Assembly: GCF_019052365.1 (NCBI RefSeq)
Contig: NZ_JAHQUY010000001.1
Span: 70,865 to 134,864, forward strand
Length of the DNA: 64,000 nucleotides
Source of the DNA: Leyella stercorea
GTDB taxonomy: Bacteria > Bacteroidota > Bacteroidia > Bacteroidales > Bacteroidaceae
Reading direction: 5' to 3'
The notes under the pieces are model-generated. The model did not search any database. It worked only from the letters and a program-made list of their open reading frames with translations, and was not told the DNA's origin. The position numbers and the translations under genes are program-made. Shown here one piece after another: positions 34,090 through 42,298 of this stretch; the first letter of the stretch is position 1, and every line of letters begins with the position of its first letter.

Positions 34090-37000
34090 ATGGACTATCG
34101 TTCAATTATAGAATCCAGATATAACCGTCAAAACTGGCAAGGTCTCTTGTACGACATCTTCCGTCAGCGTGTCCAGTTCTGGCAGCAGCCACAGGCAGTT
34201 GTGGTAGATGAAAGCATGGCTAAACATGCTCTCTACACAGGAAAGATTAACCTTCCTGATGGTCATGTTATTGCCATCTATGAGGTTGAACTTAGTGATA
34301 GTGTTGTTATTGAACGCAATCGTGCTGGCATTCGCAACCTTCTCTGCACAAACTGGCGCGGAATGGGTTGTGCAGGTGCGTTTATGTTCTGTTTCCGTCA
34401 AAATGAAGCTGTACTTCGTTTCTCATACGTTAGTGAAGCCTTTACGTTTGCTGAAGATGGCTCTCTTGCGAAGGAAAGTACCGACACAAAGCGATTTACA
34501 TATCTTCTTGGCGAAGGTCATCGTTCTCGTACTGCCATTAAGCAGTTTGAGGATTTGAAGAAGAGTGCTCTGGACTTGAAAGCAATCACAAAAGCATTCT
34601 CAGTCGAAGCTCTTAGCGACCTCTTCTTCAAGGAGTACAAAAGCAGTATGAAGACATCATTGAGTTTATCACTGGCAAACGCATGGTCAAAGTGGCAAAC
34701 AAGTGGGAAGAACAGGTTACTGGTCAACCTTGCCACGAAATTATGCAAGAGTTTGCACAGTTCGAGGATGCAGAAAAGGCAGTCCGTGACTATGTGAAGA
34801 AACTCATGGGTCGCTTGGTATTCATTCAGTTCCTTCAGAAAAAGGGCTGGATGGGGTGCTCTGCTGGCGAGGCATGGAATGATGGTGATAAAGAGTTTGT
34901 TCAGAACCTCTTCGCCAATACGCTATACAAGAATACCTTTGTGGATGATGTTCTTGAACCCCTTTTCAATGACATCAACTCTAAGCGAAAAGGTGATATT
35001 GTTAGCGATGCAAAAGTTGGCACAAATATAAAGGTGCCATATCTCAATGGTGGCTTGTTTGAGAAGGATGAATATGACAAGACAAAGTTCCCATTACCAG
35101 CTAAATACATGAAATGCCTTCTGGATTTCTTTGCGTCATACAACTTTACCATTGACGAGAACGATCCTGATGATGCAGAAATCGGAGTTGACCCAGAAAT
35201 GCTTGGTCGCATCTTCGAGAACTTGCTTGAAGACAACAAGGATAAAGGCGCATTCTATACTCCGAAGGAGATTGTTCAATACATGTGCCGTGAGTCGCTT
35301 ATTGCATACTTGCAGACAGACGTAGCAGAGGATGTCAAGTCACAAATCCGTGAGTTTGTAACTACAAACAATGCGTCAGATCTCTCTTCGGAACTATCCG
35401 TAAGCATTGACAAGAAGTTGAAGGCTGTCAAAATTTGTGACCCTGCTATTGGTTCTGGTGCATTCCCTATGGGTTTGCTCCGTGAACTCTATGCTTGCAG
35501 AAAGGCTATCGAAGGAATTGACGATGAAACAGCGGTCAGAATCAAGACAGAAATCATCCAAAACAATATCTATGGTGTTGATATTGAGAAGGGTGCTGTA
35601 GATATTGCACGCCTCCGCTTCTGGCTTGCTCTTATCGTAGACGAGAAGAGTCCTCATGCCTTACCTAATATGGATTTTAAGATTATGCAAGGCAATTCTC
35701 TTCTTGAACAGTATGAAGGAATTGATTTGAGTGGCATGTCACTCAACGAACAGCGTGCTCAGAAGGCTCGTGCAAAAAAACAAGTAGCTTGGCATCAGAC
35801 ATTTGCCTTTGATGAAAAAGATGCTCTTGATAACATTCAACATGCGATAAAGGAGTATTATCTTACTGATGAGCACTCTGCAAAAATACATCTTCGCGGT
35901 ATAATCAATGAAAATGTTCGCAGTTATATCCTTAATCTTAAAGGATGGACTCCGGATATTCAGCGAAAACTTCAGGACCTTCCTATCCCTAATGATCAAT
36001 TCTTCCTGTGGCATATTTACTTTAAAGATGTGTTTGACAATGGGGGGTTCGATATTGTTATTGGCAATCCTCCATACTTTGTTTATCAAGCCCAACATGT
36101 AGGAGAAATCGAGACCTTGCGAAAGGACTCGGATTATTCTATTGCGTTTGGAGGCAAATTAAATGCATACAAATTGTTTCTTGCAAATGCGCTAAAGAAA
36201 CTGATTAAGGAAAATGGCATCAATTGTTTCATTTTCCAGAATTCATTTCTGGGAGATAAGCAAGCTACAAATCTTCGAAAGTATATTTTGGAGAATGCAC
36301 AAATAATAAATATAGAATCGTTCCCCGAAAGAGATAGTAAGAAGAAACGCGTTTTTGAAAGCGTTAAAATGGGTGTATGTATACTCATCATTCGTAATGC
36401 TTCTTCAAATGAAGAGTTTGTTGTCAATATATGGGATGATAAGTATAAATCAAGTGGCTTGACTACAAGCTTTTCTAAAGATGACATTAAAGCTATTGAT
36501 AGTGTGGATTTTGTAATTCCTCGAGTAAAGAAGGAGTATAAGAGCACCGTCATTCAAATGATTTCAAAGCGTTCATTGAAGCTAAAGTGTTATGAAGGAG
36601 AACTGAATGTAACATTCCATAAGAAAATGTTTACACAGAATCCCTCTTATCCAACAATTCTAAAGGGGGCTGCAATTCAGCGTTTCTTCTACACACTGCA
36701 AATGAGTCAAGGTCAAATAGAGTATCTAGATGAAAACTCTTATTTATCAAAGTTCGGTAATTCGAATAAGGCACAGCATCATAATGTTGAACGAATCGCA
36801 ATGCAAGGAATGACAGGAGCAAATGACAAACTCAGTATAGTTATGTGTATTGTTCCTGCAGGTTATTACCTTGGAAATTCTTGTAATTACATTCTTCCAC
36901 ATAAAGATATAGATATAAAAGCCTTACTCGCTATTTTGAATTCGAAAGCAATCAATTGGTTCTTTAGATGCTTTAGTACCAATAGTAACGTTAATGGCTA

Positions 37001-37196
37001 CGAAGTTGATAATTTTCCAATTCCATTTGTGGATTTGGATAGGCAGAAACAACTTTCAGCCCTCGTAGATAGCATAGAAAAGAAAAAAGCTTTGAGCGTA
37101 ATGTCTGACATTTCTGAGGAGGAGAATAAGATAAACGATGTTGTTTATTCATTATTTGAGCTCTCAGACAAACAGATTAAAATAATAGAAGAGTAA
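34090..37196 (+). pseudogene. Eco57I-type adenine-specific DNA methyltransferase, split by a one-base frameshift
   Basis: Together the two frames encode about 1035 residues. The first frame (34090 to about 34640) gives MDYRSIIESRYNRQNWQGLL... up to FFKEYK. At the run AAAA (34639-34642) a base is missing. In the -1 frame the sequence continues as QYEDIIEFITGKRMVKVANK and stays open to 37196. The methyltransferase has motif I DPAIGSGAFPMGLL (about residue 451) and catalytic NPPYFV (about 660), as in gamma-type N6-adenine enzymes. An Eco57I/TaqI-like target-recognition region follows (about 670-1035). A start at ATG 34683 would lose 200 residues. It partners the upstream helicase. The 3' third (from about 35.9 kb) is especially AT-rich. 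Confidence 0.78.
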
Positions 37197-37285
37197 GATT
37201 GATGATACAATAAGTTAAGGAAACATCCTGTCAGAAGAACGAGGGCACTAAAAAAGTCCCTTGATATCAATACCAATTTTTATTA

Positions 37286-37723
37286 ATGGATGGTGAAGTG
37301 AAAGTCGCAATCAATTATGAGCGTGTTGCCGACGATTCTCGTTGGGATGGTTTAAAGGATGTCTTACAAATACTGATACACCAATACAAGACGTTTATGC
37401 TGAATATTACAATCTTTGGCATGTGGAATGGGCTTTTCATATAGTGAAATCAAAGTTAGAGATACGGCCTATGTTTCATTTTACGCGCTGCTCATATATG
37501 TATCTGCTTTGTAGCTTTGAAAGTCTACAAGGAATTGGAGGGTATGCAGAAAGTCTCTGAGATTAAGATGAGTGTAGACAAGGTGCTTGTATTGGCAAAG
37601 ACCATTACGACAATACAAATTAAAGTACCTCTGAACAAGAATGTTTACACCCAAACCATGTTGATGGCAAGGCTTAAGAAAATAGTAAAACTCTTTGACG
37701 AAGATTTTTGGGTGACACGATGA
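37286..37723 (+). pseudogene. Decayed transposase C-terminus (IS1634/IS4-like)
   Basis: Three frames together read a transposase tail: MDGEVKVAINYERVADDSRW; then LTNTDTPIQDVYAEYYNLWH, VEWAFHIVKSKLEIRPMFHF; then MSVDKVLVLAKTITTIQIKV and LFDEDFWVTR ending at TGA 37721. The YNLWHVEWAF...KSKLEIRPMFH block is the conserved C-terminal catalytic region (Y-x2-R/W-x3-E-like) of IS4-group enzymes. At least two frameshifts break it and the N-terminus is gone. No terminal inverted repeats were found. It lies at the right edge of the defence island. Confidence 0.7.
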
Positions 37724-37825
37724 TGAAGTCTGTAAAAAGTAGCAATATGTTTATTGGCTTTATTTCTGATAAAGAATAGATGATAGAACAGCTTTGAGTT
37801 TCCTGCACTGGTAGATGTAGGGAAA

Positions 37826-37920
37826 GGCTGGAAGATATCGCTTCAAGACGAGGATCTTCCAGCCTTTATTGTACTGGTTATGTGTGATTTATAGCGAAGC
37901 TGGAAGATAGGGTGCTTTTT
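37826..37920 (+). repeat. Right copy of the CTGGAAGAT-type repeat
   Basis: GGCTGGAAGAT (37826-37836) and ATCTTCCAGCC (37853-37863) form a hairpin followed by TTTATTGTACT. A third AGCTGGAAGATAG and a T-run come after it, in the same order as 29811-29910 and diverged in the loops. On the minus strand the CCAGC hairpin lies just after the response-regulator stop and could end that operon. Confidence 0.75.
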
Positions 37921-37938
37921 GAAGCACCATATTTATGT

Positions 37939-39312
37939 TTATATCCCCAGTTTCTCAATCTTGTTGTATATTGTTTTGCGGTCTACGCCGAGCAGACGGG
38001 CGGCTTTGGCTTTGTTGCCGTTGGTCTGTTGTAGAGCGGTGATGATGCGTTGGCGCTCCGTGTCCTCGTCGTGCAGTTGCAGGACGTTGTCGGTGCGTAT
38101 CTGTCCCATCGCCAGCGTCAGTTCGGCGGTGGTGATCTGCGAGCCGCGTGTGAGCAGCACCGCACGCTTCACCACGTTGTTCAGTTCGCGGAGGTTGCCG
38201 GGCCATGAGTGTGAGGCGAGCATCTCCGCAGCGCCAGAGTCGAAGCCCTCAACGTTGCGGTTCAGTTCCTCGTTGGCGTGACGGATGAAGAGATCGGCGA
38301 AGAGGAAAAGGTCGCTGCCACGCTCCGAGAGCTTGGGCATGTAGATGGTGAACTCGTTGATGCGATGGTAGAGATCCTCGCGGAAACGGCCCTCGCTGAC
38401 AGCCTCCTCAAGGTTTTCGTTCGTAGCGCAGACGAGTCGGATGTCGATGTCTATCTCCTTCGTTCCGCCGACGGGTCGGATGCGACGCTCCTGCAGCGCA
38501 CGCAGCAGTTGCACCTGCACTTCGTAGCTCAGGTTGCCCACCTCGTCGAGGAACAGCGTGCCACCGTTGGCTATCTCGAACGCGCCGCGCTTGTCGGCGT
38601 CGGCGCCCGTGAACGCTCCCTTCTTATGACCGAAGAATTCGGATGCTGCAACGTCGCGCGGAATCGCTCCGCAGTCGAGTGCGAAGAACGGACGGTCATG
38701 GCGCTGACTGAGGTCGTGAATGCGGTGAGCCACGTACTCCTTGCCGGTGCCCGACGCTCCGAGTATGAGAACGGACATCGGCGTCGGAGCCACCAGCTCT
38801 ACGTAGCTGTATAGCTGTCGAGAGGCTTCGCTCTTGCCCTCGATGTAGCGGGGAGCGGCTTCCGAGTTTTGAGTTTTGAGTTTTGAATTGTGCGCCGTTG
38901 GCGCATTTTGAGTTGTAGAGTTTTGAATTGTTGCATTGTTTTGTTGCGTGTTCTGCTCCATCGCATCGTTAATCTTCTGCAGCAGAATGTCGGGCTGCAC
39001 AGGCTTTGCTATATAGTCGGCAGCGCCCGACTTCATGGCGAGCACCGCGTTCTGCACCTCCGCATAGTTGGTCATCACGATGAACGGCGCATTAATGCTG
39101 TGCTCGTGCATCCAAGCCAGCAGTCGGAGGCCGTCGTGATCGGGCAGTCGGAGGTCGGAGAGCACGAGGTCTACGCTCTTCATGTCCACGAGCAGCTTCA
39201 CGGCAGCACCCATCGATGTCGCCTTGTCCACCTCAAATCCCTTTCGGCGCAGCCATGTCTGTAGCATTGTGCCGAAAGCGATGTCGTCTTCTACAATCAG
39301 TATATGTCGCAT
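37939..39312 (-). CDS. Sigma-54-dependent NtrC-family response regulator
   Basis: This 457-residue regulator has three domains. The receiver (about residues 1-115) has the acidic pair IVEDD, phospho-acceptor Asp in LVLSDLRLPDHDG and Lys in IAKP. The AAA+ sigma-54 activation domain (about 150-380) has Walker A GASGTGKE, the sigma-54 contact loop GAFTGA, Walker B GGTLFLDEVG and RFREDLYHRI. A Fis-type HTH closes it (NGNKAKAARLLGVDRKTIYNKI). The linker (about 118-150) is Asn/Gln-rich because it contains AATTCAAAACTC-type repeats seen elsewhere. Its first 16 bases overlap the upstream kinase gene, showing a coupled two-component pair. Confidence 0.92.
   Translation of the reverse strand: MRHILIVEDDIAFGTMLQTWLRRKGFEVDKATSMGAAVKLLVDMKSVDLVLSDLRLPDHDGLRLLAWMHEHSINAPFIVMTNYAEVQNAVLAMKSGAADYIAKPVQPDILLQKINDAMEQNTQQNNATIQNSTTQNAPTAHNSKLKTQNSEAAPRYIEGKSEASRQLYSYVELVAPTPMSVLILGASGTGKEYVAHRIHDLSQRHDRPFFALDCGAIPRDVAASEFFGHKKGAFTGADADKRGAFEIANGGTLFLDEVGNLSYEVQVQLLRALQERRIRPVGGTKEIDIDIRLVCATNENLEEAVSEGRFREDLYHRINEFTIYMPKLSERGSDLFLFADLFIRHANEELNRNVEGFDSGAAEMLASHSWPGNLRELNNVVKRAVLLTRGSQITTAELTLAMGQIRTDNVLQLHDEDTERQRIITALQQTNGNKAKAARLLGVDRKTIYNKIEKLGI
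38864..38935 (-). repeat. GAGTTTTGAGTTTTGAATT repeat inside the response-regulator linker
   Basis: Two runs of GAGTTTTGAGTTTTGA-type sequence flank a TGCGCC-GTT-GGCGCA palindrome. Read as coding on the minus strand they give NSKLKTQNS-type peptides. The same sequence, in the forward sense AACTCAAAACTCAAAATT, fills the gap before lpxA (9801-9818) and recurs in the kinase at 39774-39840. Confidence 0.8.
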
Positions 39313-42119
39313 AGTATTTTCTTAAGTTTCTCTATCAGTTGTTTTGTTAATCTTTCGCGTTCTTGTTCGTTAGGGGGTGTAGTTGTTTCCTCAGGGGGTG
39401 CACTTGTCTCAAGTGCACCAACCAAGATGTTTTTTTCTTCGCTTTGTGGGTGTTGTTGCTTTGTTGGTGCACTTCTTGCTCTGGCAAGCGGCGAAAGCCG
39501 AGCCGAGACAAGTGCACCCCCTGGGGTTTGCAGTGGTGCGACCCATTGGTTTTTGCCAGGCTCAATCATCTCAAGCAGCGGCATCGCCTTGTGCGCCGCC
39601 TTCGCAACGCGCTCAGGGTCAGAACCGTCGCCAATCATCTCTAAGTATTCCTCTATCGACTTGCGTATGTCGCCTATTATCTGCGCTTCCGCTTCGGGGT
39701 CGCCGTCGGTGAAGGGTAGGAGAGCGATTTTGAGTTTTGCGCTCGGCTCGTAGAGACGCTTGCCAGAGCAAGAATTTTGAGTTTTGAGTTTTGAATTATC
39801 CTCGGCTTCGCCTGCGATTGTGAGTTTTGAGTTTTGCTCTTTCTCAGAAACCCTTACTACAGCGCCCGTCAGTTGACAGATGGTGGCGGCGAGTGTATGC
39901 ACCGAGAACGGCTTGAACAAACAGGCGTCGAAGCCGTCGCTGCGCAGTTGCGGCATGATGCTCTGCTCGTGTGCCGTCATAGCCACGAACTTCGTGCGGA
40001 GTACGGACTTGTCGGTTGCAGACGTAGCTGACGATGCGTTGCGTATGCGGCGCATTATCTCGCTGCCGTTCATCTCCGGCATCTCGATGTCGGTGAACAC
40101 GATGTGCGGATTCTTCTCCACAGCAATCTTAATGGCTTCGTCGGCGTGTATGGTCGTCGTGATGTCGAACTGCACGCCGTCGATGCGCCGGAGCATCTCG
40201 TTGAGGAGCTGACCTTGCAGGCGGTCGTCGTCTACTATCACCACGGAGATTATGGGTTGAGATGTTGAGGTGTTGAGGTGTTGAGACTTGCCTTTAGGGG
40301 GTGCACTTGTCTCAAGTGCACCAACCATGCTGTTATGTTTGCTTTGTTGGTGCAGTTCTTTGCTTTGTTGGTGCAGTTCTCTGCTTTGTTGGTGCACTTG
40401 AGACAAGTGCACCCCCTGAGTATGTTTGCTTTGTGAGTGCACCCCCTGATTAGTGACCACCTTTACCGGCAGACACACTCTGAACGTTGTGCCCTTGCCC
40501 TTTGTCGACGCAACATTTATTCTGCCGCCGAGCAGCGTCACAATCTCGCGAGTGATAGTGAGTCCGAGGCCCACGCCCTCCTTGCCTTGAGCGCCGGGCA
40601 GACGCGTGAAGGCGTTGAACACACTCTGCAGTTCTTCGGGTGTCATGCCGCAGCCAGTGTCGCTCACGCTCAGCGTCATCCAACCATTCATAACGGTTAT
40701 GCCGACACGCACCTCGCCCTCGTCTGTGTATTTGATAGCGTTGCTCACGAGGTTGTTCACGATCTGCTTGATGCGGAACGCGTCCGAACGGCAGAACATA
40801 TCCTCCGCAACGTTTATATCTGTAGCCAAGCGCAGCTGTTTAGCCATAGCCAGCGGCTGCATCTGCGCTACACACTCGCTGACGAGCGCAGTCGGCTGGA
40901 AGCTCACCTCGTGTCGCTCCGCCTTTCCGCTCTCCAGCTTATGATAGTCGAGCAGCGCCGACACCAGTTGCAGCAGATGATTAGCCGAGCCCGATATGCT
41001 CTGCAGGTAGCCCACCGCCTTCGGACGGTCTACATACTCGCTGAGCAGGTCGATGAAACCGGCAATCGACGCCGCCGGCGCCTTTATGTCGTGCGTGATG
41101 GTGAGCAGCAGTCGCTCTCGCTGCTGCATGATGCGCTCCGTCTCCGTCTTCGCTTCAAGAATGCGCTGACGGTCGCGGCGCTCGCGCTTTATGTCTCTGA
41201 GGATGTACACCACGAGAATTGCCGCCGAGAGAATCGCCAACAGTCCCAGCACCGCAATTCTCACAATCATGGCACGTCGCGAACTGATAGCCTTGCCCAC
41301 AACACGCTGCAGGGCGTTGTGCTCGTCGCTCTGTATGTCCTCCAGCAGCTGCCATGTGCGCTTCGTCAGCTGAATGCTCACCAGCTGCAGGCGGTCGTTT
41401 CGCGTACTGATGATGTCCTGCTGGCGGTCGTTGGCGCGTTGCTGCTCGCTATGAATCTCGGCAAGCGCATTAGCCACCGAGTCGGCGATGTTCAGTCGGT
41501 GATGGATGGTGTCGGTAGACGGCTGATGCGTCAGTCGGGTAGTGCTTATGGTGTCGGTGCGCTGTTTGCGGAAGGCGTCGCCCAGTCGTCTGAAGAAGCC
41601 GCGTTTCGTCTTCACCACCTCGTACACCGTCTCGTGCTGTTCGTGGCGCTCCTTCGTCTGCGGACTAATCACTATCGAGTCGCGTCCGCTGTGCAACGCC
41701 TCCACCTTATTGTTGTAATAGATGTCGCGGCTGTTGTTTTTCAGTACGTTCATCACGAGCAGCGTGTTCTCGCGTTTCGCTATTAGCAGTGCCATTAGCG
41801 TATCCAATCGCTGCTGTTTCAGCGTGTCGTTCAGTAGCAGGCGTAACTTACGTGCCTGCCTTTTCGAACCGCTGAGTGCGCGGTCGAAGCGTTCCCATTT
41901 GCTTGCGTCGCCGAGCAGCACGCTGCGTTCGGCATTGGCGGTCTCGAGCATCGAAAACACGAGCGAGTCGACAATGTCGCGGCGTGCCATAAAGCGCTCC
42001 GAGGCGTGGTTTACGGCTGACAACGAACGCGTGTTGTCGTATACCATCCATGTGGCAGACAGCAACACTATGGCGAGCAAAGCGTAGCCTACAAGTATTT
42101 TTATTCTGGTGCTGAACAT
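39297..42119 (-). CDS. Hybrid sensor histidine kinase (HisKA-HATPase-REC-HPt)
   Basis: This membrane kinase has 940 residues from ATG 42119 (MFSTRIKILVGYALLAIVLL). I prefer this to the longer reading from 42236, which runs through a terminator hairpin. TM1 (about 7-27) and TM2 (about 284-306) bound a sensor region. HisKA has His343 in TITHDIKAP. HATPase has NLVSNAIKYTDEG, DTGCGM and GVGLGLTI. The receiver has Asp677 in VFTDIEMPEMNG. An HPt-like domain has His843 in KAAHKAMPLLEMI. Phosphate would pass to the overlapping sigma-54 regulator. Linkers at about 556-622, 760-782 and 860-918 consist of intergenic repeat elements read in frame, the last splitting the HPt domain. Confidence 0.88.
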   Translation of the reverse strand: MFSTRIKILVGYALLAIVLLSATWMVYDNTRSLSAVNHASERFMARRDIVDSLVFSMLETANAERSVLLGDASKWERFDRALSGSKRQARKLRLLLNDTLKQQRLDTLMALLIAKRENTLLVMNVLKNNSRDIYYNNKVEALHSGRDSIVISPQTKERHEQHETVYEVVKTKRGFFRRLGDAFRKQRTDTISTTRLTHQPSTDTIHHRLNIADSVANALAEIHSEQQRANDRQQDIISTRNDRLQLVSIQLTKRTWQLLEDIQSDEHNALQRVVGKAISSRRAMIVRIAVLGLLAILSAAILVVYILRDIKRERRDRQRILEAKTETERIMQQRERLLLTITHDIKAPAASIAGFIDLLSEYVDRPKAVGYLQSISGSANHLLQLVSALLDYHKLESGKAERHEVSFQPTALVSECVAQMQPLAMAKQLRLATDINVAEDMFCRSDAFRIKQIVNNLVSNAIKYTDEGEVRVGITVMNGWMTLSVSDTGCGMTPEELQSVFNAFTRLPGAQGKEGVGLGLTITREIVTLLGGRINVASTKGKGTTFRVCLPVKVVTNQGVHSQSKHTQGVHLSQVHQQSRELHQQSKELHQQSKHNSMVGALETSAPPKGKSQHLNTSTSQPIISVVIVDDDRLQGQLLNEMLRRIDGVQFDITTTIHADEAIKIAVEKNPHIVFTDIEMPEMNGSEIMRRIRNASSATSATDKSVLRTKFVAMTAHEQSIMPQLRSDGFDACLFKPFSVHTLAATICQLTGAVVRVSEKEQNSKLTIAGEAEDNSKLKTQNSCSGKRLYEPSAKLKIALLPFTDGDPEAEAQIIGDIRKSIEEYLEMIGDGSDPERVAKAAHKAMPLLEMIEPGKNQWVAPLQTPGGALVSARLSPLARARSAPTKQQHPQSEEKNILVGALETSAPPEETTTPPNEQERERLTKQLIEKLKKILCDIY
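39397..39524. repeat. Palindromic elements inside the kinase HPt coding region
   Basis: A complete palindrome, GGTGCACTTG-TCT-CAAGTGCACC, lies at 39397-39419. A second has the arms GGTGCACTT (39467-39475) and AAGTGCACC (39507-39515) separated by about 31 bases of CTTGCTCTGGCAAGCG-type sequence, which is repeated inverted at 39757-39772. Both copies keep the reading frame. Confidence 0.85.
40257..40450. repeat. Repeat-derived linker between kinase and receiver domains
   Basis: Contents in order are a GTTGAGGTG repeat (40257-40286), a palindrome (40300-40322), tandem 21-base half-elements TTGGTGCAGTTCTTTGCTTTG (about 40347-40390), an inverted palindrome (40391-40413) and a half copy ending at 40450. 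The encoded peptides are GVHLSQVHQQS, repeats of QQSKELH, and MVGALETSAPP, so both orientations are translated. Confidence 0.88.
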
Positions 42120-42200
42120 ATATGCTTCAAAATTCTTATCCCTATATTCTGTATAACGCAGAATCTTGGCTTTTATTTTATAAAACATTCGTTGGTGGTA

Positions 42201-42250
42201 GAAAACAAAAAGTCTGCACCATTCTTGTTCGTACAAGAACGATGCAGACT
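42201..42250 (-). terminator. Terminator of the small acidic exported protein gene
   Basis: AGTCTGCA (42211-42218) pairs with TGCAGACT (42243-42250), with an inner TTCTTGT/ACAAGAA stem. On the minus strand it is followed by TTTTTGTTTTC. Confidence 0.88.
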
Positions 42251-42298
42251 GAAAGGAATTAGTGTGTTGTTATTTATGTCTGAAACCCTTACCTTCTC

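Noticed and set aside
34636..34650. Programmed ribosomal frameshifting in the methyltransferase gene
   Set aside because: The -1 move would need the tRNA on AAA to re-pair with CAA. There is no good X-XXY-YYZ heptamer, and AAAA is short for polymerase slippage. A mutation, phase variation or sequence error is more likely.
34683..34700. ATG 34683 as the true start of the methyltransferase
   Set aside because: The frame is open and conserved-looking upstream of it (QYEDIIEFITGKR), and the missing 200 residues are found in the preceding frame, so a frameshift explains the data better.
42120..42236. N-terminal extension of the hybrid kinase to 42236
   Set aside because: The added 39 residues overlap the terminator of the upstream acidic-protein gene and precede a normal MFSTRIK...TM start.
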